This document shows positions 57,180-64,000 of a DNA stretch of 64,000 nucleotides, in pieces. Within the stretch, counting starts at the first letter, position 1; every line of letters starts with the position of its first letter. A model generated the notes under the pieces. That model ran no database searches. It had not been told where the DNA came from and saw nothing but the letters and a program-made list of their open reading frames with translations. The stretch spans positions 152,501 to 216,500 of the forward strand of contig CAUYUJ010017827.1 in assembly GCA_963575745.1 (NCBI GenBank). Direction: 5' to 3'. A program made the translations under genes and the position numbers. Origin of the DNA: Prorocentrum cordatum. Lineage: Eukaryota; Sar; Dinophyceae; Prorocentrales; Prorocentraceae.

Positions 57180-57620
57180 GAAATAACCAAGGGAGGGAAG
57201 GAACTTCAACCACAACCTTTAGGGTGTGAATGGTTAAGAGCATTTCTTCTTCCACCCCCCCTTCTTTCCCTTCGGGGGAGGGCTTACCCCTCACCCTATC
57301 CGCTATCCCTGGGTTTGGAGGGGGGGGGTCGCGAGAGGACTCCAAGAAACTCTCGAAATAAATCCGAAGAGACTCCGAGAATCATTCAAGAGAAATCTGG
57401 CCTTTCCGCTCGCCCTGCTGCTGCTCCTCCTCCTCCTCCTCCTCCTGCTCCTCCTCCGATTCCGCCTCCATCCTCCCATGTTGGGGTGCGACGACGTACC
57501 TAGCCATGCATTCCACTGCATTATCCTCCAAATCCTTGATCGGGGCAACTCGTCTGGACATCGTTCTGGATGGGCTGGCGAGGTTACGCGATGCGCCTAG
57601 AAGAGGGATGGTGGCTGAGG
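57180..57620 (+). repeat. Dispersed repeat, copy B (related to 49990-50590)
   Basis: Shares CTTTAGGGTGTGAATGGTTA-like, CCACTGCATTA-like and GGGGCAACTCGTCTGGACAT-like blocks with copy A. The middle holds a TCC microsatellite (57422-57465) instead of the GGCC array. Confidence 0.6.
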
Positions 57621-57734
57621 CTGTTGGCAAGGGCGGCGTTGAAAGCGAGGCGTTGCAAAGTGCTGACGCGTGCGCCCGCATGTTGTCGGTCCCCCCCCCC
57701 CGGCCCGGTATTACGCCCTACCCTCCCCATAAAT

Positions 57735-58165
57735 ATGGTGGCGGCCTGCGTAACTGAGACTGTGGCGGGCGGTGAGCAGCCTACACACTGGCGGCGCAGC
57801 GAGGATGCAACTCTGAAGGTATGCGCGAGTGGCCGCAGGCAGCTGGCTGCACAATGCACGGCGGTTGGAGGGCCTTGCTGTTTGCCAAAGGCCCTGGCCA
57901 ACAGAAGCGCCTTGCGGCACCGCGGTGGTCGTTGCGCTGCGTGGCGTGGGCACCGCTGCTGGCCGCGGCCGCCCTGGCCAACGCCAGGGCGGCCAACGGC
58001 GTTGGCATCCCCCACCACCCACTTCTGAGCCACATCGCCCGCCCCCCCTTCCTAAATGGCGGCTCGCGGCCAACGTCGAGACTGCGGCGGGCGGCGCTGT
58101 GAGAATATTGACGGCGCCAGGTTCGACTGCAAGGGCAGGCGCAAGTGACTGCAGGCAGTTGAGCG
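57735..58165 (+). repeat. Imperfect duplication, offset about 315 bp
   Basis: AAATATGGTGGCGGCC...GAGACTGTGGCGGGCGG...GCAGGCAG (57733-57843) parallels AAATGGCGGCTCGCGGCC...GAGACTGCGGCGGGCGG...GCAGGCAG (58054-58160). Overlapping frames of about 150 codons on both strands are not called. Confidence 0.5.
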
Positions 58166-58302
58166 AGCTAGGAAATAAACAAAAGGACAGCTGCTATGAG
58201 CGCGCGAACTATGGTGCACGAGTGCCCTTAATTGCCTGAAACGTGGCTCTGTGCCCTGAGCCGCCGTGGTCAAGTCCGTGGCTGCCTGCGGCGGTACTGC
58301 CC

Positions 58303-58498
58303 CTTCCCTTCCCCCCCACCCCCACATAAGCCCACCCAGTCCCCCCACCGCAAGAGTAGGGGGGAGAAGGCTAACGGTGACAGCAGCGGGGGGGGGGCAA
58401 CTTCCCTTCCCCCCCACCCCCACATAAGCCCACCCAGTCCCCCCACCGCAAGAGTAGGGGGGAGAAGGCTAACGGTGACAGCAGCGGGGGGGGGCAAC
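58303..58498 (+). repeat. 98-bp tandem duplication
   Basis: ACATAAGCCCACCCAGTCCC begins at 58324 and again at 58422. The units, including AGGCTAACGGTGACAGCAGC, are virtually identical apart from G-run length. Confidence 0.95.
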
Positions 58499-58641
58499 TA
58501 AAGGAAGGTGGAACCACGAGGGAGCGAAGTGTTGTTGGAAATTGGCGAAGAGCCCGCTCAGGGCAAACTGTATAATTGACTTGTCGTGTTGTCGCCTCTG
58601 GCACCGACGCACTGCGTTGATGAAAAACCCACGGCGGCTCT

Positions 58642-58842
58642 TTAAGCCTTGTAATGCCGTGGACTGCCGCGCAAATTAGCTTCGAACATGTCATAGCCGC
58701 CGTGTACTATCTGTGGGTGTAGTTCCGTTCCGTGCTTTGCCGTAGCGTGAGGCGTTGAGAAGGTCGCCGAGGTCGTGCAGCTGGCGCGGGCGTCGCGTTC
58801 CGAAGGTGAAGGAGGGATACCAGCTGCTGCTGCTGCTGCTGT
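58642..58842 (-). CDS. Unrecognised small open frame (cluster ORF 7)
   Basis: Ends with EANLRGSPRHYKA and a TAA stop at 58642. An internal ATG at about 58842 precedes an Ala run encoded by CAG repeats; the same frame is open upstream to 59118. Composition (Thr, His, Pro, Ser) and C-ending codons match the neighbouring frames on the same strand. No domain is recognised. It could be the terminal exon of one gene shared with the upstream frames. Confidence 0.3.
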   Translation of the reverse strand, partial: TAAAAAAGIPPSPSERDARASCTTSATFSTPHATAKHGTELHPQIVHGGYDMFEANLRGSPRHYKA

Positions 58843-58970
58843 CATGGAAAATGGGTGCGGCAATTTGGTGGAAGGGTAGGCGCAGAGGTCAGGCGTAGGG
58901 ACGGAGACAGCTGGCGTATGGCTGTGGAGCAGTTTGGGGAAGTGGTATGTACTGGTCGCTTGAAAGCAAA

Positions 58971-59231
58971 CTAAGTGGGATATGGGATATGACACACTGA
59001 CTGGCCCCCTTGTGAGGCAGGTTCTGTCTGGACATGAGGGTGGCGTTCGCCTCTTAGCCCGGGGTAGCGGGAGTAGGTGATGCGGGTGCTCCTCTGCTGA
59101 GGCTGGCCCGTGCCACAAACCAGCGTTTCTGCACTGCGGTAGGCGTCGGAATTAACGCCAATCACACTGCAAGTGGGATCGCGTTGGGTTTGCCCGCTTC
59201 TGTAACGGCTCCATGTAGCTCGTTCGGCCAT
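58971..59231 (-). CDS. Unrecognised 86-residue open frame (cluster ORF 6)
   Basis: Begins MAERATWSRYRSGQTQRDPT at 59231 and ends VCHIPYPT with a stop at 58971. Ordinary composition, rich in Arg, Gln, Ser and Thr, with mostly C/G-ending codons. No signal peptide, domain or repeat is visible. It could be an independent small gene or an exon. Confidence 0.35.
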   Translation of the reverse strand: MAERATWSRYRSGQTQRDPTCSVIGVNSDAYRSAETLVCGTGQPQQRSTRITYSRYPGLRGERHPHVQTEPASQGGQSVCHIPYPT

Positions 59232-59311
59232 GGTCGCGTGGTGAGCTGGTAGAATGGTTGATGCCGCTGCTGTTACACAAATATTCTACTCATAGCCTGG
59301 GCAGAGCTCTT

Positions 59312-59437
59312 CTACTTGCCGTCGTTGTCGGCATTGGTGTCCGATCTCAGGATGGGGTGGCGCGTGTCAAAGATGTACTCGGGCACGCTGGTGTTGCTGG
59401 CACTGTCGGTGATCATGGTCGGCCTGGGTGGTTCCAT
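59312..59437 (-). CDS. Unrecognised short open frame (cluster ORF 5)
   Basis: Forty-one codons from MEPPRPTMITDSASNTSVPE to a TAG at 59312, with nearly all codons ending C or G. A likely acceptor (CTTACCTTGCAG, ending about 59467) lies just upstream. A canonical GTAAGT donor on the same strand at about 59614 could pair with it across about 145 bases. The plus strand also reads a hydrophobic signal-like segment over these bases (59351 onward, MGWRVSKMYSGTLVLLALSV), so strand is not settled. Confidence 0.3.
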   Translation of the reverse strand: MEPPRPTMITDSASNTSVPEYIFDTRHPILRSDTNADNDGK

Positions 59438-59698
59438 TCCATGTCGTCAGCAGTCCGTAGATCTGCAAGGTAAGGATTGCCGATGGTCCTGGGCTGCGCT
59501 GTGGGTTGCCGTGATGTACAATAGTGGCTATCGTATGCTCTGGGAGCGCATGCGTGCGTCGACCGATCGTGCCAGTTCTATGCTGTATGGTGATGGTGAG
59601 ACGTTTCCACTTACCTGCTTGCCTGAAGCTGATGGATCATGGACTGGGTCGTAGTTGGTGGTGGTGAGACCCTGCTAGTCGCAGTGTGGGGCCTGCTG

Positions 59699-59878
59699 TC
59701 AGTGGCTCATGGGGCGTGGGGCGTTTGTCGGCGTGGTTGTGGGGGCCATCTCGTCGTGGTGGTCGCGTCTGGGGTCTGGTGGTGGGTCGTCTGGGTGTCT
59801 CCTGTTGTAATAGTCGAGGGAATGGGGCTGTTGTGCCTGGTTGGAGTAATGGAGCAGGACGCTCGTGTGCTTAGTCAT
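59699..59878 (-). CDS. Unrecognised 59-residue open frame (cluster ORF 4)
   Basis: MTKHTSVLLHYSNQAQQPHS, then a very charged and proline-rich part (RRHPDDPPPDPRRDHHDEMA), ending MSH. Its ATG is 5 bases beyond the stop of the preceding frame; the frame is open further upstream (HDFPVVVDD). Codons end mostly in C or G. No domain is recognised. The plus-strand frame over it is a Val/Gly/Trp polymer and less convincing. Confidence 0.35.
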   Translation of the reverse strand: MTKHTSVLLHYSNQAQQPHSLDYYNRRHPDDPPPDPRRDHHDEMAPTTTPTNAPRPMSH

Positions 59879-59883
59879 GTCGT

Positions 59884-60174
59884 CTACAACAACTGGAAAA
59901 TCGTGGTCGTGAATGGGTTGGAAAATCCGTGAGGGTTATAACGCAAGCAGACCTTGATGTAACCCATGATCTCGTAGTATTCCCTGTGGGCGTTGGCGTA
60001 CGCGATGTTGACGTCTTGGCAACGAGTGCTGGTTGGGTATCCCATGAGTCTGCTCATCATGTCAATGACGCAGTTCCTGAGTGCCTTCTGGATCTGCGTG
60101 GTGCGAAAGGGTGGTGGCATGACATCGGGCAGTGTGCCATGGCCGCGTGTCGATGACTCGTTGAGGCATGTCAT
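59884..60174 (-). CDS. Unrecognised 96-residue open frame (cluster ORF 3)
   Basis: The most gene-like member of the cluster. MTCLNESSTRGHGTLPDVMP is followed by QKALRNCVIDMMSRLMGYPT and DVNIAYANAHREYYEIMGYI. Nearly every codon in the second half ends in C or G. The ATG overlaps the TAA of the preceding short frame (60260-60174) as TAATG. The frame is also open upstream to about 60237, encoding RDRYRRDRYRHD, so it may be an internal exon. I recognise no family. Confidence 0.45.
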   Translation of the reverse strand: MTCLNESSTRGHGTLPDVMPPPFRTTQIQKALRNCVIDMMSRLMGYPTSTRCQDVNIAYANAHREYYEIMGYIKVCLRYNPHGFSNPFTTTIFQLL

Positions 60175-60325
60175 TACTTGGTCGTGTTCGTAACTATCAT
60201 GCCTGTACCTGTCCCGTCTGTACCTGTCCCGATCAGTTTAGGCATGCACTTGACGATCATGTGGGCGTGGATATTTGTTAAAGGGCCGAATCAAGATGCT
60301 GCTAATCATACCGACCAATCACCAA

Positions 60326-60802
60326 TCAACTGATGGCGTCGTGCTGCATGTCCAATGCTGTAATGCTGCTCCGTGCTCCGATAGATGTCATATCCGCTAC
60401 TGCTTGCGCTGCTTCGTATACACTAGTCATGCCGCCGCCGTTGGCTGGTCTGGGGGCCTTCTTGGGAGATGGGAAATTCAGGGGGATGTGGGAATTGTCG
60501 TTCTTCCGGTCGGCTGGTGGCATCGGCAGCTGCGCGTCCCGCGTGGGTAGAGTCGGCTTCGGCAACCTCCTCCTACAACTCCTCGCCTCCTCCTCCCCGT
60601 CCTCCTCCTCCTGCGTCATGAGGAGGTAACCCCGACTCTCCCAGCTGCCAGAGTGCAGAATTGCCCAGGGAGCCCCCGCCGAAGCAGCCTCGGTTGCAGC
60701 GAGATGCTGTGCCGAGCGCCGTAGGCTGCGGGGGGAGAGAACGGTAAGAGTTCCATCCTTGCAGGCCTCCATAACTTCCCTGTGGCCGCAATTGCTTGAC
60801 AT
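60326..60802 (-). CDS. Unrecognised 158-residue open frame (cluster ORF 1)
   Basis: A complete frame, MSSNCGHREVMEACKDGTLT to ITALDMQHDAIS-stop. It has an acidic patch (QEEEDGEEEA, from a GGA-type repeat), a basic/proline middle (RRRLPKPTLPTRDAQLPMPP) and a C-terminal part of ordinary helix-like composition (SVYEAAQAVADMTSIGARSS). No signal peptide, membrane segment or known motif. It is the most upstream of a row of minus-strand frames reaching 58.6 kb. It could be the first exon of a single gene or a separate gene. Confidence 0.4.
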   Translation of the reverse strand: MSSNCGHREVMEACKDGTLTVLSPRSLRRSAQHLAATEAASAGAPWAILHSGSWESRGYLLMTQEEEDGEEEARSCRRRLPKPTLPTRDAQLPMPPADRKNDNSHIPLNFPSPKKAPRPANGGGMTSVYEAAQAVADMTSIGARSSITALDMQHDAIS

Positions 60803-60877
60803 GAGCTGTACTTAGCCCCCAACGGCTCCACCACCACCACCACCACCTCTCTACATCCTGCTCCTCCCCTCCTCCTC

Positions 60878-60920
60878 GTCCTCCTCGTCCTCCTCGTCCT
60901 CCTCCTCCTTCTCCTGCTCG
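60878..60920 (+). repeat. TCC/TCG microsatellite
   Basis: CCTCCTCGTCCTCCTCGTCC units just upstream (minus strand) of the open-frame cluster. Confidence 0.85.
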
Positions 60921-61019
60921 AGGGTCGAGGGCTTTGGGGGCTCCCATCCCTACTTTGGCCTCCGAAAGACTGCCGGGGCTGCGCGAGCTGCCTCCGTGGG
61001 TGGGCCAGAGGGCCTACTG

Positions 61020-61181
61020 TTAGGTCGGGCATGTCCCCCTATAGGCGGAGTTTGGGCGGCAAATAGAACATAGCCAAAACAAACTCAAACATATAGTCAA
61101 CAAATAATGGACAAAAATCGTCCCCAGACTATTGTTGACTATTGTGATTACTCCTCATGTAGAGGGACAGGCCCGACTTGA
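61020..61181 (+). mobile_element. M1 MITE-like element, copy 7
   Basis: 162 bases. Ends TTAGGTCGGGCATGTCCCCC and GAGGGACAGGCCCGACTTGA, with CGTCCCCAGACTATTGTTGA inside. Confidence 0.92.
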
Positions 61182-61297
61182 GGATACTGCATGCTCAGAC
61201 AGGGGCCCCGAGGCGAGCTTGAATCCTCTTCTGTCCCTTGCGGAGTCCGTGGGGGCAGCCAGCGGACTCTGAAAGGGGGGGGGGATTTGGACTCGCC

Positions 61298-61462
61298 TTA
61301 GGTCGGGCCTGTCCCCCTGCAGGGGGATTTTGGGCGAAAAATGAAAAATAGCCAAACCATACACCAAAAATACTCAAAACTGGTTAAACCAAAAAATTGC
61401 CCCCATATTATGGTTTGACTGTTTTTGAATGTTCCTCATGCAGAGGGACAGGCCCGACTTAA
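61298..61462 (+). mobile_element. M1 MITE-like element, copy 8
   Basis: 165 bases, only 116 bases from copy 7. Ends TTAGGTCGGGCCTGTCCCCC and GAGGGACAGGCCCGACTTAA. Confidence 0.92.
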
Positions 61463-61603
61463 GACTCGCATTGCCTGGGCCTCTTGGAGCCATCTTGGAG
61501 CCGTCTCGGAGCCTCGGCCTTGCTGGTGAGCAGCGTCTAACCGTCCCTGCCCCCACTGGTGTGGCCTGGGCCCACTTGCCGATTTACCCCCCTAGATGGG
61601 GAT

Positions 61604-61796
61604 ACGGCAGGTTCGCGTCGTGTCGATCCTGACGTTGGTTCCTGACACCGCGGGGATCGTTCAACCTTGAACGATCGGGCGTTTCCTGAACGTCCAAATC
61701 GTTCCGCATCGAACGATTCTGGGTCGCCCGCGGCGTTCAACGTTGAACGCCGCTGGCGGGGTCGCCGCCAGTCGACGCGACGCGAACCTACCGTAC
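61604..61796. mobile_element. TIR element with GTTCAACCTTGAAC core, copy 2
   Basis: Ends GGCAGGTTCGCGTCGTGTCG (61607) and CGACGCGACGCGAACCTACC (61774-61793) are inverted. Three internal dyads follow in series: GATCGTTCAA/TTGAACGATC, AATCGTTC/GAACGATT and CGGCGTTCAA/TTGAACGCCG. Related to 40459-40661. Confidence 0.8.
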
Positions 61797-62094
61797 AGGC
61801 TGTGCCCCTTGGGTTTTGAGGGGTGTATCCCCAGTGGGGGTGGTGGGATGATGGGGTCGAGATGGGGACGGGCATGGGGATGGGGATCGGTTAAACGATA
61901 CTGAGCTGAGACCATCTTGGAGCCATCTGGAGGCCTCAGGGGGCATTGGACGACCACGGCGTTTGGACTCGCCTCGGGGCCGTCTCCTGCCGCCCCGCCC
62001 GGGGGCGCCCGCTGAGCACTTCGGGCGGGGCGCTGGCCCTGCGCCGTGCCGGGCCCAGGCAGGTTTGACCAGCCTGGGACTTTTCCCTATCCCA

Positions 62095-62225
62095 GAGATG
62101 GGCGAGCAAGAAGCGAGGACCATCTTAGGGATGTGGCCTCGGAAACCGAGGGCATCCACAAGATCGGCATCGAGAGGTGAGGTGATGCCAAACACAGGGA
62201 TATGGATATGGTTCAATCTGGTACA
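62095..62225. repeat. Dispersed repeat related to 40080-40200
   Basis: ACCATCTTAGGGATGTGGCC, GAAACCGAGGGCATCC and AAGATCGGCATCGAGA match the earlier copy. Confidence 0.6.
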
Positions 62226-62261
62226 GGTTGGTCGGCGGCGCGCCCAGAGGGGAAGTGAGAC

Positions 62262-62380
62262 AGGGCGGGCCTTCTCACAAGGCTCGGGAGGCCCCGGGTC
62301 TTCTGAGAGGTTGCCTGAGCCTTCCCCGAAGGCACAGAACACCTCGCGGAAGGCCTCCTCCGCCTCACTTCCCCCCCTCC
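62262..62380. repeat. HP2 repeat with palindromic ends
   Basis: GGGCCTTCTCACAAGGCTCG, GTCTTCTGAGAGGTTGCC, CCTTCCCCGAAGGCACAG and CGCGGAAGGCC. Outer GGAAGTGAG (62250) and CTCACTTCC (62362) are inverted. Confidence 0.7.
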
Positions 62381-62485
62381 CTCGCCGCCGAAACTGGCGA
62401 TTCGCGTCGGCCGCAGGACCCTCAGATCCGGGCGCCTCGAAACAAGACCGCGGCGGTAGATCTGGAATGTTTTCGGCCCCTGGGG

Positions 62486-62682
62486 TTAGGTCGGGCCTGT
62501 CCCCCTACAGGCGAATGTTGGACGACAAATTGAAAAATACTCACACAATATTCAAACATTAGGCAACAAAAAGCTCAAGCATCGATACTCCAAAATGGTC
62601 AAAAAATCATGGAAAAATCGTCCCCAGACTATTTTTTTACAATGTTTGAATACCCCCCCTGTAGAGGGACAGGCCCGACTTA
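62486..62682 (+). mobile_element. M1 MITE-like element, copy 9
   Basis: 197 bases. Ends TTAGGTCGGGCCTGTCCCCC and GAGGGACAGGCCCGACTTA, with CGTCCCCAGACTATTTTTTT inside. Confidence 0.92.
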
Positions 62683-64000
62683 TTGCTGGGGGACGCTTCC
62701 CGGCCCCCAGGGCCGTAGACAGACGCAGCTCGGGTGGCATCAAACAGCGCCCCTGGAAGGGGAGGCGAGATCCCTGGGGGCCCCCGGCGTAAAGCGTGTG
62801 CGACGTCGGACGAGAGGGGACGCAGGCATGGCTCGCCGTCGCTCGGACGTCCATTCCGTTTGCATGTCTCGGCTTCGTGCGCGTGTTTTCCATGGCCCGA
62901 TGGTCGAGGCTGCTCCTCGAAGGTCCACGCGGAAAAAAAGAAAAAAACACGTCCGAGCGATGCCAACCTGGGGGCCCAGGGCGCGAGATACGCGCGACGT
63001 CGGAAGAGGAGACGACGCAAGCAAATGAAGTAATCTGGGAGGCGCTCAGGCGGAATTGCTGCGGCCCGCCCGCGGAAGAAGAGGGAAAGATGTCGCTCGA
63101 CGAGTAAAGTAAGAAGGCGCTTGAGATAGGGAGGTACGTAGCACCCCGGAATTGCGGGTAAGAGTGAGGGGACGGGCGGGTGCGTCGCGGTGCGGGTCGC
63201 GCAAAAATCTCGGGCGGGTCGCGGGTGGGTCGCCGGGGGGACGACGACAATAACAAAACGAGGCAACGCAACAACAAGAACCCGCACAGCGGAATCACAC
63301 TTCAGTCACGCACCCAAGGACAATGAATGACCGTTCGGCCCCCTAACTCCTGTCAAATTTCCTGGGCTCCAAAGCCACGTAGACAAAGGTTTCGGTAACA
63401 TGGGGGCACAGAAGACACTGCCGCCGTGGGTGGAAACACACTCCACTCCCTGGACGCGGGATTTGCAAAGTCCTGGTTTGCAATATATTAGTTTCAGAAG
63501 CCCTTAAAATTTCGGGCATCTCGAACACATCGAGGTTTGCCACTATGTTGTGTATCTTGGAACAAGTTTGGGGATCGAGTACGGTCAAAAGCTCGGGTTG
63601 AAAAATGAAGTGGTCGAGAGGTCCGGGAGTCCGCACATCGAACACATCGAAGCGCCGGATGTCTAGGGTCGGCAGCTGGTTTCTCGCACCAGCTCATCTT
63701 GAGCTCTTGTTCGAAAACCCAATGGGGTGCCTGCGCAATCATACAACATCAGGACTGGTCAGGATCGCTGCCATGGAGTAAGATGGTCCAGGGGGAAATG
63801 AGTCCTGGACCCTGGGGATTGTCACGATACCAATTGTTTTCCCTGAGTCATGTTTTGAAGGTCTTGGCGCCTGTCTAGGCCCTGGGACCGAAAATTGTCA
63901 GCGACTTCTGGGACTCTTCAACCCCAATGCCCGTTTACTTCAAGCTAGAATCGGTTTGCCCAAGGCCCGCGGAAGTCCCGAACCCTTCCAAGAAATAATG
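62683..64000. other. No supported gene
   Basis: Frames on both strands reach 100-200 codons without a recognised domain. The minus frame 63343-63645 has ordinary composition (LTVLDPQTCSKIHNIVANLD), but overlaps local ATCGAACACATCGA repeats and is not called. Confidence 0.35.

Noticed and set aside
59639-59932. Hydrophobic 97-codon plus-strand frame resembling a membrane protein
   Set aside because: Antisense to frames with strong C/G third positions; its Val/Gly/Trp content follows from the TG-rich strand.

Overview
This window looks like nuclear DNA of a dinoflagellate, or a close alveolate with similar genome organisation. It is GC-rich and very gene-poor. It is packed with microsatellites, minisatellites and short inverted-repeat elements, and carries a truncated non-LTR retrotransposon of a type familiar from dinoflagellates. 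The few recognisable genes are broken into exons with G/C-ending codons, and at least one junction appears to use a GC donor. No bacterial operon, plastid gene, tRNA, rRNA or spliced-leader sequence was recognised. The organism call is inference, at about 0.8 confidence. Most long open frames in the window are artefacts of GC-rich or simple-repeat DNA.

Layout. 0-16 kb: repeat territory, with a 47-bp tandem repeat, a degenerate array (2.6-4.9 kb), an ~155-bp tandem (5.05-5.56 kb), an ~80-bp tandem (6.25-6.62 kb), a 1.3-kb GAGGCT minisatellite, a first copy of a CCAAGAGGCCCC-type repeat (12.2-13.0 kb), and long stretches with no gene I can support. 16.3-17.7 kb: 5'-truncated, frameshifted reverse transcriptase on the minus strand. 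17.9-19.0 kb: inverted copy of the CCAAGAGGCCCC-type repeat. 19.2-21.7 kb: the best gene here, a secreted or ER prolyl-4-hydroxylase-like 2-oxoglutarate/Fe(II) oxygenase on the minus strand in at least four exons. Its first intron is almost entirely one copy of a mobile hairpin element, which makes it an introner candidate.

23-31 kb: CA/CACG microsatellites (one 1.1 kb long), a 112-bp tandem, and hairpin elements built around a GCATCGCCGATG palindrome. 31-43 kb: several short terminal-inverted-repeat families, including a MITE-like family (called M1 here) with nine copies between 31.6 and 62.7 kb, and a 129-bp near-perfect hairpin at 36.2 kb. 44-46.3 kb, minus strand: a decayed copy of an unrecognised lysine/glutamate-rich gene, and two exons of a DHHC palmitoyltransferase. 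48-49.6 kb: a degenerate GTACAGC array containing a 45-bp palindrome, beside an intronless HSP90 pseudogene. 51.1-52.1 kb: an unrecognised alanine-rich, probably membrane-associated coding exon. 52-58.5 kb: further repeat copies, a 42-base G run and a composite hairpin. 58.6-60.8 kb: a cluster of small minus-strand open frames with coding-like codon use and no recognised homologue. 61-62.7 kb: four more short inverted-repeat elements.

The genes do not form a pathway. What unites the window is the number of short, non-autonomous, hairpin-forming repeats, two families of which lie inside introns of the one well-supported gene.
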